DNA from: Mesorhizobium sp.
GTDB lineage: Bacteria > Pseudomonadota > Alphaproteobacteria > Rhizobiales > Rhizobiaceae
Length of the DNA stretch: 64,000 bases
Reading direction: 5' to 3'
Assembly: GCA_004017535.1 (NCBI GenBank)
Contig: SAJS01000023.1
Coordinates: 27,985 to 91,984, forward strand
Shown here: piece by piece, positions 18,209 to 25,839 of the stretch
How positions within the stretch are numbered: the first letter of the stretch is position 1
Layout: each line of letters opens with the position of its first letter
Notes under the pieces: generated by a model
Seen by the model: only the letters and a program-made list of their open reading frames with translations
Databases searched by the model: none
What the model was told of the DNA's origin: nothing
Made by a program: the position numbers and the translations under genes

Positions 18209-18496
18209 ATGCTTTTGCATCTCGACACGACCTGGCTTTTGTTCGCCTTCTTGATCATCGCCGCCTTCGGTTTCTTCTTCGGTACGGCGCTCGACGCGAT
18301 CATGAAGGAGAACGGATTTGGCCCGACCGGCAACACGCTGCTGTTCATCTTCGGCTTCTTTGCCGCAGTGACGGTCGCCGGCAAGCATGGCATCAGCCTG
18401 AGCGATCTCAGGCTGGCGGTTGCCTGTGGGCTCGGCGGCGCCTTTGCCCTCATCAGCACGCTGGCGCTGATCAAAGCCGGGATGGCGCGGCTTTAA
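18209..18496 (+). CDS. Small hydrophobic membrane protein of unknown function
   Basis: This 95-residue protein has three likely membrane helices (about residues 8-30, 42-58 and 68-90) joined by short polar loops. I do not recognise the family. The ribosome site GTGAGG and codon use like its neighbours support a real gene. Its stop overlaps by four bases the 3' end of the convergent gluQRS gene. Confidence 0.65.
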   Translation: MLLHLDTTWLLFAFLIIAAFGFFFGTALDAIMKENGFGPTGNTLLFIFGFFAAVTVAGKHGISLSDLRLAVACGLGGAFALISTLALIKAGMARL

Positions 18497-19365
18497 TCAA
18501 ACTCGACAAGCCGCCTGACGTCCTGCGGCGACATGCCCGCCTCGCGAAGCGCGGCTAGACCGGTGTCCTTGAAGCTCTTGGACAGTTTTCTCCCGTCCGA
18601 ACCAAGGATCAGGCGGTGGTGGAAATAGCGCGGCTGCCGGAGACCGAGCAGCTCCTGCAGCAGGCGCTGCACGCCGGTCGCCGCATGGAGGTCCTGGCCC
18701 CGCACGACATGGCTGACGCCCTGCAGCGCGTCGTCGAGGACGACGGCGAGATGGTAGCTGGTCGGGATGTCGCGGCGGGCGACGATGACGTCGCCCCAGG
18801 CCTGCGGTTGTGCTTCGATCATTTGCGTCGCGGACATCAACTGGTCGGTGAACTCCACCCATGACAGGCCGGCGGTCACGCGCGCCATGGCCGCCTCGAC
18901 GTCGAGCCGCCATGCGAAGGGCTTGTTCTCGGCGATCCGCCGCTTGCGCTCCCTGGCCGGCAAGGCCTTGTCGAGCGGCGGGTAGAGTGGCACGCCATCC
19001 GGATCGCGCGGCCAGTCGCGGCCGCCTCTCTCGGCGATGAAGGCGCGGATCTCGCCCCGGCTCATGAAGGCCGGATAGACCAGTTCCTCGGTGATCAATC
19101 GATCGAGCACGGCCCGGTATTCGGCAAAATGCTCGGACTGGCGACGCACCGGTTCTTCCCAGCGCAATCCCAGCCATTCGAGGTCGCGGAAAATGCCGGC
19201 CTCGAATTGCGGCGTGCAGCGGGTGATGTCGATATCCTCGATGCGCAGCAGCAGCCGTCCGCCCACCCGCGCCGCCATCCGCTGGTTGAGCAAGGCGGAA
19301 TAGGCATGGCCGAGATGCAGTTCGCCATTCGGGCTCGGCGCGAAGCGGAATGTCAGGAGCGTCAT
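18493..19365 (-). CDS. gluQ: Glutamyl-queuosine tRNA(Asp) synthetase GluQRS
   Basis: This is a truncated glutamyl-tRNA synthetase paralogue that attaches glutamate to the queuosine of tRNA(Asp). It has the ATP-binding HLGH motif in FAPSPNGELHLGHAYSALL and the KLSKS form of KMSKS near the C-terminus, and lacks the anticodon-binding domain. At 290 residues the length is standard. The zinc-binding cysteines present in E. coli YadB (YPCFCTR) are missing: the equivalent stretch is LVYPAFMSRGEI. Starts at 19422 and 19428 are in frame but would add about 20 residues before the conserved LTFRFAPSPNG. Confidence 0.87.
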   Translation of the reverse strand: MTLLTFRFAPSPNGELHLGHAYSALLNQRMAARVGGRLLLRIEDIDITRCTPQFEAGIFRDLEWLGLRWEEPVRRQSEHFAEYRAVLDRLITEELVYPAFMSRGEIRAFIAERGGRDWPRDPDGVPLYPPLDKALPARERKRRIAENKPFAWRLDVEAAMARVTAGLSWVEFTDQLMSATQMIEAQPQAWGDVIVARRDIPTSYHLAVVLDDALQGVSHVVRGQDLHAATGVQRLLQELLGLRQPRYFHHRLILGSDGRKLSKSFKDTGLAALREAGMSPQDVRRLVEFD

Positions 19366-19454
19366 TTCTCGGGCGGCATTCGGGTTGAAAGGTGCTTTCG
19401 CCGGTTGGTATTTAGCCTCCATTGCCATTTCGCGGGCGCCCTGGGAACAAGAAC

Positions 19455-20114
19455 GTGCAACGCATCGCCTCGCTCGACGACATTGCGGCAGGGCTCGATG
19501 CCCTCTGCCGGATCGATCCGCGGCTGAAGACGGTGCGCCGCAAGGCGGGTGAGGTGCCGCTCCGGCTGTCGGAGCCAGGCTTTCAAAGCCTGGCCTCGAT
19601 CATCGTTTCGCAGCAGGTTTCCCGCGCCAGCGCCGATGCCATTTTCGGCCGGCTGGTCAAGCTGGTCGATCCGCTGACGCCACAGGCAATCCTGGCCGCG
19701 GGCGAAGACGTGTTTCGCGAGGCCGGGCTGTCGCGGCCGAAGCAGCGTGGTCTGCTCGCCGTGGCCGAAGCGGTGGCTGGCGGGCTCGATCTCGATCACC
19801 TGTGCACCCTGGATGCCGGCGAAGCGATCGCGGCGATGACGGCCGTGCCCGGCATCGGCCCATGGACGGCCGAATGCTATCTGTTGTTCGCCGCCGGCCA
19901 TCCGGATGTGTTCCCGGCGCGCGACGTCGCGCTGCAAACGGCGGTCGGCCATGCGCTCGGCATCGACCCGCGTCCGCCGGAAAAAATGCTTATCCGGCTG
20001 GCCGAATCATGGAGCCCCTGGCGGGGTGTCGCGTCGCGGCTTTTTTGGGCCTACTATCGTGAACTGAAGGGCAGGGACGCGGCGCCTCCCGTCGAAATGG
20101 CCAAAAAAGCATGA
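19455..20114 (+). CDS. AlkA-like DNA-3-methyladenine glycosylase
   Basis: This base-excision repair glycosylase removes alkylated bases. About 219 residues from GTG 19455. The helix-hairpin-helix motif VPGIGPWTAECYLLFAAG is followed by ARDVALQTAV, which carries the catalytic aspartate. The N-terminal domain of full-length E. coli AlkA is absent, as in many alphaproteobacterial forms. It is divergent from gluQRS with no room for a long promoter region. Confidence 0.85.
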   Translation: MQRIASLDDIAAGLDALCRIDPRLKTVRRKAGEVPLRLSEPGFQSLASIIVSQQVSRASADAIFGRLVKLVDPLTPQAILAAGEDVFREAGLSRPKQRGLLAVAEAVAGGLDLDHLCTLDAGEAIAAMTAVPGIGPWTAECYLLFAAGHPDVFPARDVALQTAVGHALGIDPRPPEKMLIRLAESWSPWRGVASRLFWAYYRELKGRDAAPPVEMAKKA

Positions 20115-20224
20115 AAATCATGCGTTTTTGGGAGTTTCGGCGAGAGACAATCCGCTTCACATCCCTGTCATGTCGGGCTTACAGTATCCGCGCCGTTCGG
20201 TTTGGAATGTAGGAGGCGAAGGAC

Positions 20225-20782
20225 GTGACGGTTGCCGTATCTCCGGATGGGCTTCCCGCGCTGGTGCTGAATGCGGACTACCGCCCGCTCAGCTATTACC
20301 CCCTGTCGCTCTGGTCGTGGCAGGACGCCATCAAGGCTGTGTTCCTCGACCGGGTCAACATCGTCGCCGAATACGAGCACGCCGTCTCCTCGCCGACCTT
20401 CTCGATGAAGCTGCCGAGCGTGGTCAGCCTCAAGGCCTATGTGAAGCCGTCCAGGCATCCTGCCTTCACCCGCTTCAACGTGTTCCTGCGCGACCGCTTC
20501 CAGTGCCAGTATTGCGGCACGCCGGAGGATCTGACGTTCGACCATGTCATCCCACGCCATCGCGGCGGGGCGACGACCTGGGAGAATGTCGTCGCCGCCT
20601 GCTCGCCCTGCAATCTTCGCAAGGGCGGCATGATGCCGGCCCAGGCCAAGATGTGGCCGCTGCAGAAGCCGTATCAGCCGACGGTGCACGACCTGCACAA
20701 CAACGGCCGCCTGTTCCCGCCCAACCATCTGCATGAAAGCTGGATGGATTATCTCTACTGGGATGTCGAACTGGAACCTTGA
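20225..20782 (+). CDS. HNH endonuclease family protein
   Basis: This 185-residue HNH protein carries two zinc-knuckle CxxC pairs (CQYCG and CSPCN). The His-Asn-His core sits in LTFDHVIPRHRGGATTWENVVAACSPCNLRKG. It is found as a single chromosomal gene across rhizobia, not beside restriction or phage genes here, so a housekeeping or repair role is more likely than defence. The GTG start follows AGGAGG by about ten bases. The stop codon is the first base pair of the long hairpin element at 20781. Confidence 0.87.
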   Translation: MTVAVSPDGLPALVLNADYRPLSYYPLSLWSWQDAIKAVFLDRVNIVAEYEHAVSSPTFSMKLPSVVSLKAYVKPSRHPAFTRFNVFLRDRFQCQYCGTPEDLTFDHVIPRHRGGATTWENVVAACSPCNLRKGGMMPAQAKMWPLQKPYQPTVHDLHNNGRLFPPNHLHESWMDYLYWDVELEP

Positions 20783-20923
20783 GATCGTTTGAGAATTCGT
20801 GAGGCTGGCCGTCTGGAGCGATTGTCTGCGCTTCCGATGCTCACGGACCTGAATGTCCGCTGCGCTTCGGTTCTCGACAATCACTCCATACGACTCAGCC
20901 TGACGAATTCTTTCAACGATCTC
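20781..20923. repeat. Long structured inverted-repeat element, copy A
   Basis: The outer arms GAGATCGTT (20781-20789) and AACGATCTC (20915-20923) begin a roughly 45-bp interrupted stem that also pairs AATTCGT, AGGCTG, TGGAG and GATTGTC. An apical stem CGGAC/GTCCG (20844-20848 and 20855-20859) closes on the loop CTGAAT. The unpaired internal sequences TGCGCTTCCGATGCTCA (20827-20843) and TGCGCTTCGGTTCTCGA (20861-20877) recur almost unchanged in copy B at 50666-50784, although the stems there are different. It starts at the HNH gene stop and lies between convergent genes, so it may also end transcription. Confidence 0.7.
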
Positions 20924-20945
20924 GCGTCGGCGCTTTTGTGCTGAC

Positions 20946-21464
20946 TCAATCCCGCGCGAGCGCGCTGCGGAAGGCGACTGCGGCCAGCACGAGGCTGGCG
21001 ATGGCGTTCCAGCCGGCGAGCGAGAGGCCGAGGATGCGCAACGCCGCCTTGTCGCAGGAGGGCGGCACGAATTTGTCGAGCGCGTCGAGCACGCCCTTGC
21101 CGCCGGTGTCGACCGGGCCGGCGCCCGCCGTGCAGTCGGTCGGGCCGGCCCACCAATGCCATTCGACGCCGGAGTGGTAGACGCCGAGATAGAGGCCGTA
21201 GAGCATCAGCAAGCCGCCGATCGCCAGCAGGCCGCGCGTCACCCAGGCCGGCGCATGAAGCATCGAGGCTATCACCGCCAGCAGCATCAGCGGCGCGCCA
21301 ATATAGTAGGGGGTGCGCTGCTCGAGGCAGAGATGGCAGGGGATGTAGCCGCCGATATACTGGAAGGCGAGCGCCGAGCCGACGGTCGCCGCCATGGCGA
21401 CGGCGAGAAACAGGGCCGCGCGCGTACGCTGGCGTCCGGTATCGGCATTCATGGTCGCTGTCAT
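20946..21464 (-). CDS. dsbB: Disulfide bond formation protein DsbB
   Basis: This inner-membrane quinone-linked oxidase re-oxidises periplasmic DsbA. It has 172 residues and four membrane helices. The first cysteine pair is in YIPCHLCLEQRTPYY and the second periplasmic pair in PTDCTAGAG and VPPSCDKAAL. Length and spacing are normal. It is followed 25 bases upstream in the row by the YqaA-family gene on the same strand. Confidence 0.88.
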   Translation of the reverse strand: MTATMNADTGRQRTRAALFLAVAMAATVGSALAFQYIGGYIPCHLCLEQRTPYYIGAPLMLLAVIASMLHAPAWVTRGLLAIGGLLMLYGLYLGVYHSGVEWHWWAGPTDCTAGAGPVDTGGKGVLDALDKFVPPSCDKAALRILGLSLAGWNAIASLVLAAVAFRSALARD

Positions 21465-21489
21465 CTAATCGGGTCCGTTGGTTGCGTCG

Positions 21490-22077
21490 CTATCCGTGGG
21501 CGTATCTGACGAGGATATAGAGCAAAATCAGGGCAGCCGCGCCGGCGCCGACGATCAATCCCAAGCGCATTTCGATGAACTCCCGGATCGATTCACCATA
21601 GCGACGCAACAGCCAGGCCAGCAGCAGGAAACGCGCGCCGCGCGCCACAATGGCCGAGACGACGAAGACAAGAATGTTGACGTGAAGCGCGCCGGCCAGA
21701 ATGGTCACTACCTTGATGGGCGGCAGGTGCGCGGCGCCGGATGTGACGAGCAGCACTAGCATCAGCCCGGTGCCTGACGACTGCCACCTCTCGAACGTGT
21801 CAAGCCCGCCGAAATGCTCCAGGATCGGCCGCGCTATCGCGTCGTAGGCATAGTAGCCGATCAGCCAGCCGGCAATGCCGCCCAGCACGGAGGCAACAGT
21901 GGCGGTCAGCGCGTAGCGATACGCGCGGTCGGGCCGCGCCAACGCCATGGGAAGAAACAGCACGTCGGCCGGTATGAAGAACACTGAGCTTTCGACGAAG
22001 GCGATGAAGGCCAGCCACCATTCGGCGGATTTGCGCGCCGCCAGCGACAGGGTCCAGTCGTAAAGTCCGCGAAGCAT
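21490..22077 (-). CDS. YqaA-family (DedA-like) membrane protein
   Basis: This membrane protein of about 195 residues has the SNARE-associated/VTT-type core: FIAFVESSVFFIPADVLFLPMALARP and GWLIGYYAYDAI...GGLDTFERWQ. DedA relatives act as lipid transporters, but the role of YqaA proteins is not established. The ATG at 22077 was chosen over 22101 because AGGAGAG lies about six bases before it. Confidence 0.82.
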   Translation of the reverse strand: MLRGLYDWTLSLAARKSAEWWLAFIAFVESSVFFIPADVLFLPMALARPDRAYRYALTATVASVLGGIAGWLIGYYAYDAIARPILEHFGGLDTFERWQSSGTGLMLVLLVTSGAAHLPPIKVVTILAGALHVNILVFVVSAIVARGARFLLLAWLLRRYGESIREFIEMRLGLIVGAGAAALILLYILVRYAHG

Positions 22078-22100
22078 CGGCTCTCCTAATGCAGTCGACA

Positions 22101-22143
22101 CAATTCCGGACGGAAAACCGCAGCGCGCTTTTCATGGAATTGC
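22101..22143. repeat. Intergenic palindrome, CAATTCCGGACGG family, copy 1
   Basis: CAATTCC and GGAATTG close a 43-base imperfect hairpin containing CGGACGGAAAACCGCAGCG. Related palindromes occur at 28809-28876 and 61469-61519. The element lies just upstream of the yqaA-like gene. Such REP-like sequences are scattered in rhizobial genomes. Confidence 0.7.
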
Positions 22144-22210
22144 TCTCATCAATGTCACCCGAGACGCTTGGCGGTTTTGGGCAACGGCAGGCAGGAAGAC
22201 AAGGACCCAA

Positions 22211-22243
22211 AGCGCCGCATCCAGCTTGCGGATGCGAGGCGCT
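22211..22243. other. Strong isolated hairpin in the gap before tRNA-Leu
   Basis: AGCGCCGCATCC (22211-22222) pairs with GGATGC..GGCGCT (22230-22243) around a 7-base loop with a two-base bulge. No U-tract follows on either strand. The rest of the 335-base gap from 22078 to 22412 holds the palindrome at 22101 and the tRNA promoter; I see no coding sequence in it. Confidence 0.45.
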
Positions 22244-22356
22244 CAACGCTTCGCCTGTCTAGAAAGATTTTCTGCGCCGCACAATGTCTGCGTCGCCACG
22301 AGGCCGAAGGGCGGGGCAATGCCGCCGGTTGCGCGGGCAAATCCGCAACAGGCCAG

Positions 22357-22384
22357 TTGACGAACACCCATCCGCCCGTATAGT
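22357..22384 (+). promoter_or_regulatory. tRNA-Leu promoter
   Basis: TTGACG (22357-22362) and TATAGT (22379-22384) are spaced by 16 bases and end 28 bases before the tRNA. That is the expected distance for a vegetative promoter with a short 5' leader. Confidence 0.65.
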
Positions 22385-22412
22385 CCGCGCCCATCCAGGC
22401 CGCCCGGCCTGA

Positions 22413-22497
22413 GCCCCTATGGCGGAATTGGTAGACGCGCTCGACTCAAAATCGAGTTCCGCAAGGAGTGCTGGTTCGATCCCGGCTAGGGGCACCA
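22413..22497 (+). tRNA. tRNA-Leu (anticodon CAA)
   Basis: The acceptor stem GCCCCTA (22413-22419) pairs with TAGGGGC (22487-22493), followed by discriminator A and an encoded CCA. The anticodon arm CTCGA-CTCAAAA-TCGAG gives anticodon CAA for UUG codons. A long variable arm and a TTCGATC T-loop are present, as expected of a class II leucine tRNA. Confidence 0.97.
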
Positions 22498-22542
22498 CCC
22501 TTCGCTCTGCGAGCTTCGGATGGCGGGCCATCTCAAATGATC

Positions 22543-23706
22543 CTACCGCATATTCCCCGTATGTCCCTGCGAATACCGTCCGGGCTGCGGCCACACCGTT
22601 AGGCCATGCGGCTCGACGCCGACGCGGATTTTCGTCACGGCGCCGCTCGTCGTGTCGATCATGTAGACCTCGCTGTCGAAGCGGCCGGAGAGCCATAGCT
22701 GCTTGCCGTCGGCGCTGACATTGCCCATGTCGGGGCTGCCGCCGCCGGGGATCGGCCATTGCGCGACGACGGCACGGGTGGCGAAGTCGATCACCGTCAC
22801 GCTGCCCGGGCCCTTGGCCTTGCCCTGTTCCATCTTGTGCGAGCCGCGGTTCGAGACATAGAGCCGCTTGCCGTCGCGGCTGACGACGAAGCCATGCGTG
22901 CCGATGCCAGTGGGGATGAAGCCGATTTCCTTGAAACTGTCGCCGTCGATCAGGAAGACGCCGTCACTCATCATGTCGGCCACATAGAAGACCTTGCCGT
23001 CGGGCGACAGCCGGATGTCCTGTGGCATGCCCATCTTGGAGAGGTCGAGATGGCCGAGCACCTTCTGGTTCTTCAGGTCGATTTTGGCCAGGCCTCCGTC
23101 GCCATATTCGCAGGTGAAGATCGCGTAGGAATTGTCGGCCGCGAAATCGGCATGGTTGATGCCGGGACAGGTCGGCGTCGGCAGGCTCGATTTCAGCGCC
23201 ATGGTGTGCGGGTCGCGGAAATCGAGCTGCTTCATAGCCTCGTCGACGACGATCGCGGCGCTGCCGTCCGGCATGAAATAGAGGTTGTAGGGGTCGTCGA
23301 CTGGAATCTGCTGGCCGGGCTTGGCCGTCATCGGGTCGATCGGCGTCAGGCTGCCGTTTTTGCCGGTGCCGTTGTTGGCAACCCAAAGCGTCTTGAGGTC
23401 CCAGGAAGGAACGACATGTTGCGGCTTGCTGCCGACATTGAAGCGGTCGACTTCCTTGAGCGTTACGCTGTCGATCACCGAGACGCTGTTGGAGGAGCGG
23501 TTCGGCACATAAACGCGCGGCAGCGACCCGGTCGTCACGGGGCTCAGATGACCGGCGGCGGTGTGTTTGTAAATGTTGACGGGAGGCGGTGGCGGTTCGG
23601 AACAATCTTCCGGACAGGAGCCGGCATGGGATGCACCGGGCTGCAGCGATATGAGCAGCGCAAGCGCCACGCAAACACGGAGGAAGCGCGGAAAAGTCTC
23701 GATCAT
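22543..23706 (-). CDS. Periplasmic YVTN/YncE-type beta-propeller protein
   Basis: This secreted protein of 387 residues is built of repeated beta-propeller blades. The N-terminus is a signal peptide ending near SHAGS. Next comes a short CPEDCSEPPPPPV segment with two cysteines and a proline run. Blades with YVPNRSSNSVSVIDSVTL, LWVANNGTGKNGSLTPIDP, RLYVSNRG and LWLSGRFDSEVYMIDT follow. Such propellers often occur with quinoprotein or cytochrome systems, but none is visible here. Its ATG overlaps the creatininase stop by four bases, so the two are translationally coupled. Confidence 0.82.
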   Translation of the reverse strand: MIETFPRFLRVCVALALLISLQPGASHAGSCPEDCSEPPPPPVNIYKHTAAGHLSPVTTGSLPRVYVPNRSSNSVSVIDSVTLKEVDRFNVGSKPQHVVPSWDLKTLWVANNGTGKNGSLTPIDPMTAKPGQQIPVDDPYNLYFMPDGSAAIVVDEAMKQLDFRDPHTMALKSSLPTPTCPGINHADFAADNSYAIFTCEYGDGGLAKIDLKNQKVLGHLDLSKMGMPQDIRLSPDGKVFYVADMMSDGVFLIDGDSFKEIGFIPTGIGTHGFVVSRDGKRLYVSNRGSHKMEQGKAKGPGSVTVIDFATRAVVAQWPIPGGGSPDMGNVSADGKQLWLSGRFDSEVYMIDTTSGAVTKIRVGVEPHGLTVWPQPGRYSQGHTGNMR

Positions 23707-24536
23707 TTTGGCTGACTTGCGATGAAGGCGCGGATCGCATCCGTCGTCCCATTGACGATGAGATCCACCCCGAGTTGCCCGAATTGCGCGGAAGACCTTG
23801 CCGGATCGCCGCCATAAACGCCATCCCCGGCGCCGAGCGTTGGCGGGCTTGCAAGACGATCCTTGCGCACCAGGGACGGGTCGACGGCGAGCATCAGCGA
23901 GGTATCGGCCAAGCCGGCATGGGTTCCGATTTCGGCGCGGGTGGCGCCGGCGGCCAGGAGCTTGTCGGTATAAGGGCCTTGCGCGAACCGATAGTAATCA
24001 AGCGCGGCAAGGACCCGAACGGGGGTCTTCTTCCACTCGGCATTGAGCCGGTCGGCCACATGGCGTTCGTCAGTCTGATAGCCGCCGTGGTCTCCGATCA
24101 GCACGATCGTCTTGAAGCCGGCGTGTCTGAAGCTGCGAGCCGCGGACTCCAGCAATTGCTCGAAAGTCTTGTCGCTGATCGTGATGGTTCCCGGAAAACG
24201 CATGTGCTCGGTGGGCGGATCGATATTGCCTTCCGGCACATAGGCGACAACCGGCGCGACCAGCGCATTGCCCAGCTTCACTGCGATCTTCTCGGCGAGA
24301 AACTTCACCCGCACATTGTGCTTGCCCAGCGCCATTGCCGGACCGCTCTGCTCGGTACCGCCGATCGGAATGATGATCGTGGTGGTCCCCGCCGCGACGA
24401 GATCGCGCAGCTCGGTCCAGGTCTGGTCTTCCAGGAAGACCGAAGCGCAGGCCGGGTTCGCCGCCTGCAAGAACAGCAGCACCCCGGCACCAGCCAAGAT
24501 GCGCCGTAGCGCGCCCCTTCCGATCTCGACGAGCAT
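23703..24536 (-). CDS. Exported creatininase-family amidohydrolase with altered metal-site motif
   Basis: This protein of about 277 residues has a signal peptide (RRILAGAGVLLFLQAANPACAS) and a creatininase-family fold. The classical metal motif TEQHGPHLPLGTD is here TEQSGPAMALGKHN, and the second motif NGHGGN is GDHGGYQ. One histidine ligand is thus replaced by serine and the aspartate position carries histidine. I recall similar exported forms in other proteobacteria. The substrate is unknown; a periplasmic amidase acting with the coupled beta-propeller is only a guess. ATG 24536 follows GGAAGAG; an in-frame GTG lies six bases earlier. Confidence 0.78.
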   Translation of the reverse strand: MLVEIGRGALRRILAGAGVLLFLQAANPACASVFLEDQTWTELRDLVAAGTTTIIIPIGGTEQSGPAMALGKHNVRVKFLAEKIAVKLGNALVAPVVAYVPEGNIDPPTEHMRFPGTITISDKTFEQLLESAARSFRHAGFKTIVLIGDHGGYQTDERHVADRLNAEWKKTPVRVLAALDYYRFAQGPYTDKLLAAGATRAEIGTHAGLADTSLMLAVDPSLVRKDRLASPPTLGAGDGVYGGDPARSSAQFGQLGVDLIVNGTTDAIRAFIASQPK

Positions 24537-24558
24537 GTGCACTCTTCCCGGGATTGCC

Positions 24559-25839
24559 CTAGCGACGCTTCAGCAGGCTCCGCATGCGGTTGCGCAGCAG
24601 GCGCGCCATGTTGCGGGTCTCGCGGTAGAGGTGCAGTTGCGAGGCCGCCTGGCGAGCCAGCCGGTCGGCGTCCGGCGTCAGCCCGACCACCAGCGTGCCC
24701 ATCGGCTTGCGCTCGCTCCACAGGCGGCTCATCACTGGATGGTCCGGAACCGCGCAGGAATCGGTCATGACGATGTTGGGATCGTCGAGATGCTGCTTGG
24801 TCACCTCGATCATCAAAAGCGTGCCCGGAGAATAGGCGGAGAGCGTCTCGTCATAGGCCGTCTTCCAGGTGTAGGCGACGCCGGCCTCGACGAAGACAAC
24901 CAGGCAGGCGATGGCGCGGCCATCGAGCGTCAGCATGTGGATGCGGCACATGTCCTGCTCGGCCAGCCGGTGCACGGCCTCGCGGGCGAAGGCCGCGCGG
25001 TAGCGGTCGATCGCCATGGCGGTGCGCTCGCGACCCTTCCAGCCGGCGGCCTCCAGCGTCAGGAAGCTTTCGATGGCATGGCGGATCTCGTCCGGCCCGC
25101 GCGCCACGATGTGATCGAGCTTGCCGAGGTCGGCAAGGCGCCGCTTCAGCCGGCGGAATTCGCGATAGTGATGCGAACGCAGCGACGCCTTGAGGTAATC
25201 CTCGCCGTAGGCATCGCTTTCAAGCACCGGACGCTCGAGCTTGCCGGTGGTCACCAGGGTCAGGCCGCGGCTGTCGGCAAACGAGGTGAGCAGGCTCGCG
25301 ACCGGACCGTCGAGGCGCATGTCGGGCAGCACGAAGACTTTTGGCAGCTTGAGATGCGGCCGCGACAGCATCGAGAAGAAATCCTCGATGACGCCGATCG
25401 GATCGTCGCGGTCGACCAGCGGCGTGCCGAGCGGGCCGAACGGGCTCGACCATGTGCGCATCACCGGGACGCCGAGCGGGATCGCCGGCCGCTCGACCGA
25501 GAAGGGCACCAGAAGGCGCAGCCGGTTGCGGTATTCGTCGCCGTCGCGGATGACGGCCAGCCGCACCTCGCGGTCTTCCAGCCGGGGCATCGCCGGCGCC
25601 AGGAAGCGCGGGTTGAAGAAGACATTCGGCTCGACCGTGCGGGCGCTGAGATAGTCGAGCTCCTCGACGAGGTCGAAGCCGGCCGAGGCCGGGTAGATGG
25701 CGAGCTTGCGTTCCGGTCTGTTGCTGGCGAAGAGCTCGATATGGGCGGGGTCGACCTCGCGCGCCAGGCCGGCAAGGTTGGAGACCATGGCGCCGGCGGG
25801 GCCGCCGCTGGTCTCTTCAAGCAACGGGACGGCGGCCAT
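24559..25839 (-). CDS. GNAT-type acetyltransferase of the polysaccharide-associated BioF2-like class
   Basis: This protein of about 426 residues contains an acetyltransferase domain of the kind often found in exopolysaccharide clusters. Recognisable parts are SLRSHHYREFRRLKRRLADLG, LEAAGWKGRERTAM, ACLVVFVEAGVAYTWKTAYDE and the acyl-CoA-facing SPGTLLMIEV. The true start is the ATG at 25839, which shares its A with the TGA stop of the flippase gene (TGATG); the open frame upstream overlaps that gene. The pairing suggests that it modifies a polysaccharide precursor that the flippase exports. Confidence 0.8.
   Translation of the reverse strand: MAAVPLLEETSGGPAGAMVSNLAGLAREVDPAHIELFASNRPERKLAIYPASAGFDLVEELDYLSARTVEPNVFFNPRFLAPAMPRLEDREVRLAVIRDGDEYRNRLRLLVPFSVERPAIPLGVPVMRTWSSPFGPLGTPLVDRDDPIGVIEDFFSMLSRPHLKLPKVFVLPDMRLDGPVASLLTSFADSRGLTLVTTGKLERPVLESDAYGEDYLKASLRSHHYREFRRLKRRLADLGKLDHIVARGPDEIRHAIESFLTLEAAGWKGRERTAMAIDRYRAAFAREAVHRLAEQDMCRIHMLTLDGRAIACLVVFVEAGVAYTWKTAYDETLSAYSPGTLLMIEVTKQHLDDPNIVMTDSCAVPDHPVMSRLWSERKPMGTLVVGLTPDADRLARQAASQLHLYRETRNMARLLRNRMRSLLKRR

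Noticed and set aside
20225-20782. HNH endonuclease as part of a restriction or phage-defence system
   Set aside because: No methyltransferase, helicase or phage gene is adjacent, and the gene looks like a conserved chromosomal HNH protein.
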